Shown here: piece after piece, positions 40,649 to 49,826 of the stretch
Layout of the letters: each line of letters opens with the position of its first letter
Numbering within the stretch: position 1 is the first letter of the stretch
Source of the DNA: JBLRWS01 sp047921075
Lineage (GTDB): Bacteria > Bacteroidota > Rhodothermia > Balneolales > Balneolaceae
Direction of reading: 5' to 3'
DNA: 64,000 nucleotides
Assembly (NCBI GenBank): GCA_047921075.1
Contig: JBLRWS010000002.1
Coordinates: forward strand, 22,642-86,641
Made by a program: the position numbers and the translations under genes
Notes under the pieces: model-generated
Database searches by the model: none
The model's input: only the letters and a program-made list of their open reading frames with translations
Told to the model about the DNA's origin: nothing

Positions 40649-41602
40649 ATGAGCTGGTTAAACAAATTAGGACTAAAGAAAAAAGAAAAACTCGATCAGG
40701 GTGTGGAGAAAAGCCGTGATGGCTTGCTTAGCAAAATTGGCAAAGCCGTTGCCGGCAAAGATACGGTTGATGCCGCCACTCTGGATGAGCTGGAAGATAT
40801 TTTAATCACCTCTGATGTGGGTGTAAAAACCACCATCGAAATCATCAATCGGATTGAAGAACGGGTGGCCCGCGATAAATTTCTGTCGCAGGAAGAGCTT
40901 CAGGTAATGCTGAAGGAAGAGATTGTGGCCTTGCTTCGGGAAAACCGGCCCGAGCAGCCCTCCGAGTTTGATGCCGATTTTCCACAGAAACCGCATATCG
41001 TACTGGTAGTGGGGGTGAATGGTGTGGGGAAAACCACCAGCATTGGCAAGCTCGCCTCCATGTATAAAAAAGCGGGCAAAAAAGTGGTGCTCGGTGCAGC
41101 CGATACATTTCGCGCAGCAGCTGTTAACCAGCTGATTATCTGGAGTGAGAGGGCCGATGTGCCGATCATTCAACAAGGACAAAATGCTGACCCTGCCGCC
41201 GTTGCGTTTGATACGGTGTCGGCCGCAGTGGCACGGGGTGCCGATGTGGCGTTGATCGATACCGCCGGCCGGTTGCACAATAAAAAGGGGCTGATGGAAG
41301 AGCTCGGTAAAATAAAACGGGTGATGGGTAAAGTGGTGGATGGCGCACCGCACGAAATTTTGCTTGTGCTGGACGCCTCAACCGGACAAAACGCCATGAT
41401 GCAGGCAAAGGCATTTACCGATGTGGTAGATGTAACCGGGCTGGTGCTAACCAAGCTCGATGGTACCGCCAAGGGTGGTATCGTAATTGGAATATCCAAC
41501 GAACTGGATGTGCCGGTCAAATACATCGGCGTAGGCGAGCAGATCGAAGATTTACAGGTTTTTGATCGGGAAGCGTTTGTGGGCGCTCTTTTTGGGGCGT
41601 AA
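40649..41602 (+). CDS. ftsY: Signal recognition particle receptor FtsY
   Basis: FtsY is the SRP receptor GTPase that delivers ribosome-nascent chain complexes to SecYEG. The 317-aa protein has the NG domain: a helical N region, the P-loop GVNGVGKTT (residues 122-130), DTFRAAA, DTAGR and TKLDGTAKGG. The E. coli acidic A domain is absent, as in most non-enterics. ATG 40649 is preferred to TTG 40646. No terminator is obvious in the following 200 bp. Confidence 0.96.
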   Translation: MSWLNKLGLKKKEKLDQGVEKSRDGLLSKIGKAVAGKDTVDAATLDELEDILITSDVGVKTTIEIINRIEERVARDKFLSQEELQVMLKEEIVALLRENRPEQPSEFDADFPQKPHIVLVVGVNGVGKTTSIGKLASMYKKAGKKVVLGAADTFRAAAVNQLIIWSERADVPIIQQGQNADPAAVAFDTVSAAVARGADVALIDTAGRLHNKKGLMEELGKIKRVMGKVVDGAPHEILLVLDASTGQNAMMQAKAFTDVVDVTGLVLTKLDGTAKGGIVIGISNELDVPVKYIGVGEQIEDLQVFDREAFVGALFGA

Positions 41603-41810
41603 AAAAACAAGCCGAGCTGTTTGCCATCAGGATGTGGACTGAGCACCGGGCAAAGAGCGGCCTCTTTCTGCTGAACTGGGAAAACTCGCTTCAATGGCTA
41701 TTTTCGAGGCTTGCAGATCAGCCGGGCATTTAGCACATTGCAATTTGTAGTTGCAACATCGGTTTAATTGCTCCAGTGCCATGAACTACCCTTGCTCTTG
41801 CTCGCCCCGA

Positions 41811-44800
41811 ATGAAGTGGTTATGGCTGCCTCTATGCATGGTTTTGGCCATCGGCATACTGCCCCATAAAATCACTGCACAGTCGCTGGAGCAACGGTTC
41901 AATGAGGTTTTTGAACAGTACCACTTTCTGGACGCCAACGAGGTGATTGACCGGGTTAACACGCTGAAAGAAGAGAGCTGTGCCCTGCCCGATCATAAAA
42001 CGATCTGCTTTCGATCGTACGACATACTGGTTCGTTACCACACCGTTGATTCGCGGTACGAAAAGGCTGAGCAGTTGCTGAATGAAATGAAAGAGCAACT
42101 GTCAGAAACTGAGGACCGCCCCACACACGAAGCACTCTACCTTTCGCGCTCTCTCATTTTTCTGAACATCATGAATCGCCTGGACGAAACGCCGGCCTAT
42201 CAGGAGCGTCTAACGGAAATTCTAAACAATCATCGAGACTTTTTGGATGTCGACATACTGCTACAGGTTAATAATTCACTGGGTTATAGTGAGCATCACA
42301 ACGGCAACTACTCCAATGCGCTGGCGTGGTACAAGAATGCGTTGGATGAGGCCGGCCGGGCATCCTCTACCAATGAGCTGACCGCGATAAGACTTCGAGT
42401 ACACAACAATCTTGGAGTTACCTACACGAGCATGTCGGAATTGGAGCTCGCAAGGGAACAGTACGAACGGTCGCTTGAATTAACCCACGCCTTGTATGGC
42501 AGCAAACATCAGCAAATGATTCTGCTGTACAATAACCTCGGATCGTTACTGTACCGGCAGGGGAACGCCGAACGTGCGGGGGATTATTTTCTTCAGTCGG
42601 CAGCTGCCGCCATTGATATTATGGGTCCGGAAAGCAGCCAGGTGGCAACGGCATATAACAATGCCGGAGTAGCTTTTTATACTCTCGGAAATTACACCCG
42701 GGCAGCCACGTATCTGGAGGAGGCGCAACGGGTAAAAGAGTCTATTTACGGCATGGAGCATATGGAAACAGCCGTGGGATATCACAATCTTGGAACCATC
42801 TATCTCCAAAACAATGAGGTAGAGACAGCCGAACAAAATTTCATGCGCTCGATCGAGGTACGTCGCGCCATTTTTGGTGATGATCATCCCGATCTGATTG
42901 CGCCTCTTTTAAGTCTCGGTTCTTTTTACCGGGACCAAGGCCAGCCCGGCCGGGCGCTGCGTATGTACCGGGAAGCAGAACAGATCGGCTTACTCCGGTT
43001 GGGTGCCGGGCATCCAACCGTGATGGAAATACATACTCTTCTTGCAGGGGTTTATGCTACAATGGGTGATCCCGATATGGCAGCCAATTATTATCGCGGA
43101 GCAATAGAAGGCGTGTTGCCCGGTATCCGCTTTGAACAGCCGCTGGAGGTGGCAGGAATCATACAAAAGCCGGGCGAGCTGTTGCAGGCGTTTCACGGGC
43201 TGGCCGGTGCATTGCAACAGGCGGGCGAACCCGAACACGCACTGCAGGTATACCGGCGCGGTTCAGAGGTGATGGACTATGTGCAACGGACCGTTCGCAG
43301 TGAGGCGTCTTCACAGGCCATTCTCAACCGTAATTTCCAACTGTATACCGACGCGATTCATGTACTCTACGAACTGGTGGAAAATGATGGAAACGAGCGC
43401 TGGAAGCGGGATCTATTCGATTTTTCAGAACGCAGCCGGTCTCGTTTTGCCCACGCGCTGATTCGCGAAGTAGAGGCGAAATCGTACGCAAATGTTTCGG
43501 ATGATCTGCTTGCACAAGAGCGTGAAATGATTGCAGAACTGGCTTCGCTGCAGCAACAACTGGCAGAGGCGTTAACTGCCGATGCGCACATGGACGAATC
43601 GGAAGAGGTGAGGAATCTACGGCGGGCCATTTTCGAAAAAAGGTCCAGACAGGAGCAGTTTCTCACCGAACTTGAACAGACGGTACCGGAGTACTATCGG
43701 TTGAAATACGATTCGCGGCGAGCAGTGGTTGAGGATGTGCAAGGCCGGCTCTCGGCTGATGAACGGTTCTTGTCGTACGTGGTAACGGAGCAAGCGGTCT
43801 ATGCGATGGTTATTGGCCGCGATTTTTTTGATGCGAAGAAGGTTACCGGCACCCACACCCTTGATGAACAGGTTCCGGCTCTCCGGCATGCGGTGTTGCA
43901 GGAAGATGCGGACGCTTACATCAGCCTCGCACGTTCGCTGTATGCTAAACTTATGGAACCTCTGGAGGAGTGGATTGAAGGACACTCACTGATCATCTCT
44001 GCCGATGGGGTCCTGCATCACCTGCCATTCGATTTGCTGCTTACCGAAGCCCCCACAGGATTCTCCTATCACCAGCTTCCATATCTTCTGCATCGCCAAG
44101 CCGTATCGTATGTGCCATCGGCATCGATGTTTATGTCGCTGCAGGATCGACGTGTCGCAAGCCCGAGAAATCTCTATTCAACAGCTCCGTTTTATCTCGA
44201 ATCGGATGATGGTACGCAGCCCGCCATGCTCCCCACTACCTACCGCGATCGGCCATTTTCCCCACTACTGCTCAGCGGCTTCGAAACGAATAAAATAGCC
44301 GAAGCATTTTCGGAACGCCGCCATTGGCTCGATTACCTGCGGCGTCCGCATCGGGTTACGGTGAAACAGGGTCCAGAAGCTGTAAAAGCGTCATTTTTAT
44401 CGGAGGGTATAGAGTCGTACAACTTTATCCATCTGGCTACTCATGCAGTAATCAATGAAGAACAACCGGAGCTGTCGGCTATTGCGTTTTATCCTGAAGA
44501 GGAAGAGCACATGCTCTATGTGGATGATATTTACGCTCTGAGCCTGAATGCCGATCTGGTGACCCTCAGCGCCTGCGACACGGGTGGTGGAACGCTCGCA
44601 CGCGGAGAGGGGATCGTTGGGTTTACGCGTGCTTTTATGTATGCCGGTGCAGCAAACCTGAACGTATCGCTGTGGCGGGTGAGTGATGTGGCCTCCTCCC
44701 GGCTGATGGTACAGTTCTATAATCATGTGATGGCGGGTCGGCCCTACAGCGAGAGCCTTCGTCTGGCTAAGCTTGCCATGATCCAAAATCCCGATCTGGC

Positions 44801-44843
44801 CGCACCCGCTCACTGGGCAGCGTTTGTGCTGTACGGGAGATAA
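41811..44843 (+). CDS. Secreted TPR-repeat protein with C-terminal CHAT caspase-like domain
   Basis: The start ATG 41811 gives a signal peptide (MKWLWLPLCMVLAIGIL to ITAQ); ATG 41781 is also in frame. About residues 100-480 are TPR-like repeats (NNLGVTYTSMSELELAREQYERSLEL and similar units), followed by a coiled-coil region. The C-terminal CHAT domain has the caspase dyad: His878 in LATHA and Cys922 in LSACDTGGG. It ends in WAAFVLYGR, the usual CHAT finish. CHAT-TPR proteins resemble separase- and gingipain-like cysteine peptidases. Export to the periplasm is inferred from the signal. It converges with the M28 gene, 12 bp away. Confidence 0.88.
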   Translation: MKWLWLPLCMVLAIGILPHKITAQSLEQRFNEVFEQYHFLDANEVIDRVNTLKEESCALPDHKTICFRSYDILVRYHTVDSRYEKAEQLLNEMKEQLSETEDRPTHEALYLSRSLIFLNIMNRLDETPAYQERLTEILNNHRDFLDVDILLQVNNSLGYSEHHNGNYSNALAWYKNALDEAGRASSTNELTAIRLRVHNNLGVTYTSMSELELAREQYERSLELTHALYGSKHQQMILLYNNLGSLLYRQGNAERAGDYFLQSAAAAIDIMGPESSQVATAYNNAGVAFYTLGNYTRAATYLEEAQRVKESIYGMEHMETAVGYHNLGTIYLQNNEVETAEQNFMRSIEVRRAIFGDDHPDLIAPLLSLGSFYRDQGQPGRALRMYREAEQIGLLRLGAGHPTVMEIHTLLAGVYATMGDPDMAANYYRGAIEGVLPGIRFEQPLEVAGIIQKPGELLQAFHGLAGALQQAGEPEHALQVYRRGSEVMDYVQRTVRSEASSQAILNRNFQLYTDAIHVLYELVENDGNERWKRDLFDFSERSRSRFAHALIREVEAKSYANVSDDLLAQEREMIAELASLQQQLAEALTADAHMDESEEVRNLRRAIFEKRSRQEQFLTELEQTVPEYYRLKYDSRRAVVEDVQGRLSADERFLSYVVTEQAVYAMVIGRDFFDAKKVTGTHTLDEQVPALRHAVLQEDADAYISLARSLYAKLMEPLEEWIEGHSLIISADGVLHHLPFDLLLTEAPTGFSYHQLPYLLHRQAVSYVPSASMFMSLQDRRVASPRNLYSTAPFYLESDDGTQPAMLPTTYRDRPFSPLLLSGFETNKIAEAFSERRHWLDYLRRPHRVTVKQGPEAVKASFLSEGIESYNFIHLATHAVINEEQPELSAIAFYPEEEEHMLYVDDIYALSLNADLVTLSACDTGGGTLARGEGIVGFTRAFMYAGAANLNVSLWRVSDVASSRLMVQFYNHVMAGRPYSESLRLAKLAMIQNPDLAAPAHWAAFVLYGR

Positions 44844-44855
44844 ACTGTGTCCCGC

Positions 44856-46544
44856 TTATCTCGCCTGGCGCCGTGTTATGTCTATGAAGGCCTGATTATC
44901 GACAGCCGGCCGGCCGTCGTAATTGGCCACCTCGCCGGTGGATTGAAAGATCAACCTTGTGATGCGCGAGAGCTTCTCGAAATCAATTTTCTCAACCTCA
45001 TCACCCGGCCGGTGATAATCTTCGTGCACACCGGTAAAGAAGAAAACAAACGGCACATTTAACCGTCCAAGGTTCCAGTGGTCGCTGCGTCGGTAAAACT
45101 GGTTGGGATCGGTTAGATCGTTATAGCGCGGATCGAGCCTCATGTCAACGCTGCGGTCGTTGGCAACACGCACCAAGCTGTCCAGTTCTGAGGAGATAAT
45201 CTCCCCGCCAATCAGATACACATAGTCCGTATCGCCGGCGGCAACATTTTGTTGATCACTTCGCCCGATCATATCGGCATTAAAGGCGGCCACGGTCTGT
45301 TCGATGGGAACCACGGGGTGGTCGGAGTAGTAGCGGGAGCCCAGCAGCCCCTTCTCTTCTGCGGTAACGTGAACCAGTAGTACACTGCGGTCGAGTCGCG
45401 ATCCGGCTTCGGCCGCTTCCTGCAAAGCTGTAGCAATGGACATAAGTGCTACAGTGCCGCTGCCGTTATCATCAGCGCCGTTGTTTATTCGGTCGCCGGT
45501 TTCATCGGGGCCTGTAATGCCAATGTGGTCGTAATGGGCCATCAATACAACAACCTCCTCTTTCAACTCGGGATGACCGCCCTCAACATAGCCGATCACG
45601 TTGTTGGAAACCACTTCCGTCACGCCGGCATAAGGCGTATAATCGAGCGCGAATGGTGTGGCTTGCGGCTCAAAATCCCGGATTTGCTGCACCAGCTGCT
45701 CGCGATGGCCGGCCAGCTCATCGGCTCCGCTCAGCCCGAGAAGTTCAGCCGCTTTTGAGGGGCGAATCATGGCATACACTTTTGGGAATCCGCCGGCGCC
45801 GTCAGAATCATCCAGGTACTTGAGGCGCATGCTCTCCGGTTGGCCAAAAAACTCAGCGTCTATTCCGGCTACTTCGTCAAACTCCTCGTCGGTCATGTCG
45901 GGGATGACCAGCACGCCACCCGCATCGGCTTGATTGAGCAACGCGCCCAGGCGGGCATTATTCGAGATACCGGGATTGACCAGTGTGTCACCATCCACCA
46001 CGTAGGGAATGGTTTGATAAATCAGCGCCCAGTTTCCGCCAATCTGTGCGGGATCCGCATGGTTTACGCCTCGCGGGGAGTCGTTCACGCCAAAACCGCT
46101 GAAAATAATCGAACCTTGCTGCGGCTCCGCACCACCGAAAAGGCGCAGAATTGGAGAGGTTTCATGGCGAGACTGGAGATGTCGCGATACGGGCAGTTGC
46201 TCGTCGCCATCCATGCGGTGCAAGGTATAGACAAGGCTGTCGGTTTGATTGGCGTTTAAGATGAAAGGCTGCAGATAGCCCTCGGTGCCCATCGGCTCCA
46301 CGCCAATTGTTTCGTAATAATCGATGATATATTGCGCGGCCATCCGTTCTCCGCGAGTGCCGGCTTCGCGCCCTTCGAGCGAGTCATGAGCAATCACTTC
46401 CAGGTGCGTTCGCAACAGTTGTGGAGTGATTACATCCGAAAATGACGTAACGGATGGGGTGGGTGATGTGAACTGTGTTGAATTCGATGTGCTACAGCCG
46501 ACAAAAAGCAGTAGCAAAATGGGGAAAAGGGAGAGATGCTTCAT
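44856..46544 (-). CDS. M28-family aminopeptidase lipoprotein
   Basis: This 562-aa lipoprotein has acylated Cys17 in LLFVGC. The M28 zinc-peptidase core follows with VVLMAHYDHIG, NGADDNGSGTVALM, HVTAEEKGLLGSRYY and a downstream HxxD-like NADMIGRSD segment, which supply the two zinc sites. A central insertion (about residues 130-280) resembles a PA or protease-associated domain. It would release N-terminal amino acids at the cell surface. Its start overlaps the scpA stop by 4 bp, so both are probably co-transcribed. The tail is convergent with the CHAT gene. Confidence 0.9.
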   Translation of the reverse strand: MKHLSLFPILLLLFVGCSTSNSTQFTSPTPSVTSFSDVITPQLLRTHLEVIAHDSLEGREAGTRGERMAAQYIIDYYETIGVEPMGTEGYLQPFILNANQTDSLVYTLHRMDGDEQLPVSRHLQSRHETSPILRLFGGAEPQQGSIIFSGFGVNDSPRGVNHADPAQIGGNWALIYQTIPYVVDGDTLVNPGISNNARLGALLNQADAGGVLVIPDMTDEEFDEVAGIDAEFFGQPESMRLKYLDDSDGAGGFPKVYAMIRPSKAAELLGLSGADELAGHREQLVQQIRDFEPQATPFALDYTPYAGVTEVVSNNVIGYVEGGHPELKEEVVVLMAHYDHIGITGPDETGDRINNGADDNGSGTVALMSIATALQEAAEAGSRLDRSVLLVHVTAEEKGLLGSRYYSDHPVVPIEQTVAAFNADMIGRSDQQNVAAGDTDYVYLIGGEIISSELDSLVRVANDRSVDMRLDPRYNDLTDPNQFYRRSDHWNLGRLNVPFVFFFTGVHEDYHRPGDEVEKIDFEKLSRITRLIFQSTGEVANYDGRPAVDNQAFIDITRRQAR

Positions 46545-47308
46545 ATAGGTGAAGTTTCTGTGGATGAGGGTTGATTGATGATCTCTTCTACCGGCTTCAG
46601 ATCGAGGTAAAAGTCGGTAGGATCGTTTTCAAGAAATAGGTTTATCTGCTGCTCTTTTAACATTTCAAGTATGGCGAGGAATGTAACAACCACCTGCACG
46701 CGACTGGTAATGCCGGTGCAGAGAGCAACAAAACTGCGGCGCCCGTGTTTTTGCAGCGCTTCCAGCACATATTCGGCCTGCTGTTCAACGGTAAACTCCA
46801 CTTTTTCGATCCGGTGATAGGTATTCTGACGTTTGATGTCGGCCAGTACTTTCTGGAAAGCGCTCATCAGATCAAACAGTGTTACTTCTTTGAGTGCTTC
46901 GCCGGTGGCCTGCTTTTCGACAGTGTCGGCGTCGGGATAGCCGCGGAAATAGCGCTGACGAGCTTCATCATCGATAACGACCAGCTTTTCGGCCATCTCT
47001 TTGTACCGCTTGTATTCGAGCAGCTTCTGAACCAATTCGTAGCGCGGATCATTTTCGTCCAGCTCTTCGTCATCGCTCTGCACGCTGGGCAGCATCATGC
47101 GCGCTTTGATCGACATCAGCAAACTGGCCATGTAGATAAACTCGCTGGCCACATCCAGATCCAGCTCTTCCATCAGCCGTATGTACTCCAGATATTCGCC
47201 TGTAATGTGAGAGATGGGGATGTCGTATATATCCAGCTCATCCCGCTTGATAAAGAAGAGAAGCAGGTCGAGCGGGCCCTCGAAATTTTTGAGGTGAACT
47301 TTATACAT
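46541..47308 (-). CDS. scpA: Segregation and condensation protein A
   Basis: ScpA is the kleisin that bridges SMC heads with ScpB. The 255-aa protein opens with the ScpA signature NFEGPLDLLLFFIKRDELDIYDIPI and continues EYIRLMEELDLDVASEFI and MASLLMSIKARMMLP. It ends with the winged-helix region TSRVQVVVTFLAILEMLKE. The length is typical. scpB and smc are not next to it. It lies upstream of the M28 gene and is divergent from the 47625 peptidase region. Confidence 0.95.
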   Translation of the reverse strand: MYKVHLKNFEGPLDLLLFFIKRDELDIYDIPISHITGEYLEYIRLMEELDLDVASEFIYMASLLMSIKARMMLPSVQSDDEELDENDPRYELVQKLLEYKRYKEMAEKLVVIDDEARQRYFRGYPDADTVEKQATGEALKEVTLFDLMSAFQKVLADIKRQNTYHRIEKVEFTVEQQAEYVLEALQKHGRRSFVALCTGITSRVQVVVTFLAILEMLKEQQINLFLENDPTDFYLDLKPVEEIINQPSSTETSPI

Positions 47309-47356
47309 ATGCTACAAATGGATTCATTGAAGATCGTAATTCAGCTACACAAAACG

Positions 47357-47428
47357 AAATAACACTTGCTTATTCGCAGTGGTTTGTTAACTTTTTGCAT
47401 ATACAAATAATTGTTATGACGTTTCACT
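47357..47428. repeat. 72-bp direct repeat, copy 1, in the scpA-S9 intergenic region
   Basis: This segment matches 49755-49826 at 68 of 72 positions by my hand alignment. It includes a TTGCATATACAA palindrome and an ATG (47416) followed by three codons identical to the start of the MarR gene at 49814. The rest of the 315-bp scpA-S9 intergenic region is AT-rich and holds no gene I can support. The two copies flank the S9 gene. Confidence 0.9.
47395..47406. promoter_or_regulatory. Candidate MarR operator, copy 1
   Basis: TTGCATATACAA is an imperfect palindrome (10 of 12 positions symmetric). The same sequence precedes the MarR gene at 49793. It is unlinked to any promoter for the S9 gene that I can identify. 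Confidence 0.4.
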
Positions 47429-47430
47429 TG

Positions 47431-47449
47431 GCAGCTCTGCTGCTTTTTT
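47431..47449 (+). terminator. Short hairpin with T run after a 15-codon start remnant
   Basis: GCAGC, TCT loop, GCTGC and six Ts form a terminator-like hairpin. It lies inside the open frame ATG 47416 to TGA 47463 (MTFHLAALLLFWGVY), whose first four codons match the MarR gene. Confidence 0.4.
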
Positions 47450-47624
47450 GGGGCGTGTATTGATATTTCTACGTGGTAAGGTTGAGGAGATTATATAGAT
47501 TATTAATAATAGTAATGCCAGATTGGAAAAGTCATCCTTTCTGAAGAGTCGTAACAGGGCGGTTGCTCTTTTCGATTTCTTGTGATGTTACTGAGTATCC
47601 AACGTTTAATTTCATCTCAAAAAA

Positions 47625-49604
47625 ATGGCTCCATATCGTTTTCTCTTTGTTATTACTCTTCTTTTTGCCGTAGCCGGAATTCAGTCCACCTATTCACAAA
47701 CCGTCATCGAAAGCTGGACACCGGAAGCAATGGTGAATCAACCTGTTGTAGGATCGCCGGCTGTATCTCCTGACGGATCGATGATTGCATACACTATTCG
47801 TGAAACGAACATGGAAGGTGATGATTCTGAATTTCTGACACACATCTGGGTGGCATCGGCCGATGGCACGATGAATCGCCAGTTTACACGGGGTGATCAG
47901 TCTGTCTCAAATCCCCAGTTTTCGCCGAATGGTCAGTTTCTATCCTTTACTTCCCGCAGAAACGGTGAAAACCAGGTTTATCGAATGTATCTGGATGGTG
48001 GTGAGGCAGAACAGATCACCCACGCAGAAAATGGAGTTGGAAGCTATGCCTGGTCGCCTGATGGAACCCGGATTGCCTATACAATGAGAGATTCTGAGAC
48101 AGAAGAGGAAAAAGAACGTGCACGTGAAAAACGTGATATAACCGTAGTTGATACAAACTTTAAGTTTTCCAGAATCTATGTTCAAACGGTTGGTGAAGAT
48201 AACGCAAAAGCACTTTATGGCGGTGATGTCCACACAGCGTCGTTCGATTGGTCACCAGATGGTTCCACGATTGTATTTGCACATCAGCCAACGCCAAAAA
48301 TTGATGACCGTTACAAAATGAATATCTCGACGGTACCGGCCGACAGCGGCGCGGTAACCTCACTTATCGACAGGGAGGGAACCGACAGCTCTCCCCGATA
48401 TACTCCGGATGGAAATTCCGTCGTGTTCACCTCTCATGGCGGTAAACTGGAGGCGATTGGCCTGCAGGATCTCTATGTGGTTAATCTATCGAGCGAGGAA
48501 GTCCGCGCATTGGCTCACACCTATGACAGAAATGCAAGCATTGTTGGGTTTGACGCAAGCGGGCAGTTATTAATTCAGGAGCCGAGAAGGACGGTGTCGG
48601 CGCTTTACCGGGTTCCTTTAAATGGATCTGAGCCCACCCTGTTAAACAGTGAGGATGGAATCTATCGGGGATTTTCGGTGAGTGACGATGGCAGACGTGT
48701 TGTGTTTACATATGAAAATTCCAATCAGCCGTCGGAAGTTTACTACAGTGATTTGAGGCGATTTTCGAAGCAGAAAGTGTCTGCATTGCATGAGGAGTCT
48801 CAATTTCCTGAGATGGGCCGAACTGAGCTTCTGAGCTGGACATCTAACGATGGAATGGAGATTGAAGGGCTGCTGACCTACCCGGTTGGTTATGAAGAGG
48901 GAGATCGGGTGCCTTTAATTTTGATGGTGCATGGTGGGCCGGCCGGTGTTTATTCACAAACCTGGACGGGGGCAGGAAGCATTTACGCAATTCAATATTT
49001 TGCCGAAAAGGGATACGCGTTATTAAGGCCCAATCCTCGCGGAAGCACCGGATATGGGAAGGAGTTTCGCTATGCCAACTTCCAGGACTGGGGCTACGGT
49101 GATTATGAAGATCTGATGACAGGCGTGGATAAAGTGATTGAGATGGGCGTTGCTGATCCCGATCGTCTGGCAGAGATGGGCTGGAGCTATGGCGGTTACA
49201 TGACTTCGTGGATCGTATCCCAAACAGACCGATTTAAAGCTGTGAGTATGGGTGCCGGACTGTCGAACCTGGTAAGTATGGTGGGGACGACGGATATTCC
49301 GGGCTATCTGCTCGGGCATATGGGTGGGCCGTATTGGAACGGTAATATGGAAACATATGAGCGTCACTCCGCTGTCTATTTTATGGATAATGTGGTTACA
49401 CCGACTCAGATTATTCATGGTTCAGGCGACTTGCGGGTGCCGTTAGGGCAGGGCCAGGAGTTCTATTGGGCGCTTCAGGAAAAGGGCGTAGATAGCGAAA
49501 TGATTCTGTTGCCGCGAACCGGACATGGACCGACAGAGCCCAAATTGATTGCCGAGGTGTCCACTCGAATTCTGCAGTGGTTTGATGAATACATAGAGCG
49601 CTAG
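47625..49604 (+). CDS. Secreted S9-family serine peptidase flanked by direct repeats
   Basis: This 659-aa protein has a signal peptide ending STYSQ, then a beta-propeller (SPDGSMIAYTIRE, SPNGQFLSFTSRR, SPDGTRIAYTMRD blades) and a C-terminal hydrolase domain. The catalytic triad is Ser521 (GWSYGGYMTSW), Asp602 (GSGDLRVP) and His634 (RTGHGPTEP). A second S9 gene lies at 26875 but is clearly diverged. The gene is bracketed by 72-bp direct repeats, and its base composition looks richer in A and T than its neighbours, as judged by eye. This fits arrival by recombination. It has no integrase or transposase nearby. Confidence 0.92.
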   Translation: MAPYRFLFVITLLFAVAGIQSTYSQTVIESWTPEAMVNQPVVGSPAVSPDGSMIAYTIRETNMEGDDSEFLTHIWVASADGTMNRQFTRGDQSVSNPQFSPNGQFLSFTSRRNGENQVYRMYLDGGEAEQITHAENGVGSYAWSPDGTRIAYTMRDSETEEEKERAREKRDITVVDTNFKFSRIYVQTVGEDNAKALYGGDVHTASFDWSPDGSTIVFAHQPTPKIDDRYKMNISTVPADSGAVTSLIDREGTDSSPRYTPDGNSVVFTSHGGKLEAIGLQDLYVVNLSSEEVRALAHTYDRNASIVGFDASGQLLIQEPRRTVSALYRVPLNGSEPTLLNSEDGIYRGFSVSDDGRRVVFTYENSNQPSEVYYSDLRRFSKQKVSALHEESQFPEMGRTELLSWTSNDGMEIEGLLTYPVGYEEGDRVPLILMVHGGPAGVYSQTWTGAGSIYAIQYFAEKGYALLRPNPRGSTGYGKEFRYANFQDWGYGDYEDLMTGVDKVIEMGVADPDRLAEMGWSYGGYMTSWIVSQTDRFKAVSMGAGLSNLVSMVGTTDIPGYLLGHMGGPYWNGNMETYERHSAVYFMDNVVTPTQIIHGSGDLRVPLGQGQEFYWALQEKGVDSEMILLPRTGHGPTEPKLIAEVSTRILQWFDEYIER

Positions 49605-49754
49605 GTTGAATAATTCAGCGGCACACCGCGAAACCCTCTTCGAAAAAAGAGGATAAGCCATGAGGTAGTTATAGCGATAAGCCGCTGGATTGCGCAGAGA
49701 ATTGTTTTTGAGAAGGGGTCACTATTCTGTAAGTGCAGCTTTAAGGAAGAGAGA

Positions 49755-49826
49755 AAATAACACTTGCTTATTCGCAGTGGTTTGTTAATTTATTGCATAT
49801 ACAAATAACCGTTATGACGTTTCACT
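49755..49826. repeat. 72-bp direct repeat, copy 2, upstream of and into the MarR gene
   Basis: This copy holds the MarR gene's own upstream region and its first four codons. It matches 47357-47428 at 68 of 72 positions, with two mismatches near the centre and two near the ATG. Confidence 0.9.
49793..49804. promoter_or_regulatory. Candidate MarR operator, copy 2
   Basis: The imperfect palindrome TTGCATATACAA lies 10 bp before ATG 49814. This is where a MarR autorepressor would block its own transcription. Confidence 0.45.

Noticed and set aside
46559..46567. TGTGGATGA, a near DnaA box near the M28/scpA overlap
   Set aside because: It has one mismatch, is alone, and lies in coding sequence.
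48116..48131. CACGTGAAA core that resembles a parS half
   Set aside because: Only 11 of 16 positions match and the left arm does not fit. It lies inside the S9 peptidase gene.
49635..49652. CCTCTT/AAGAGG hairpin after the S9 peptidase
   Set aside because: The stem is short and no T run follows, so I do not call a terminator.
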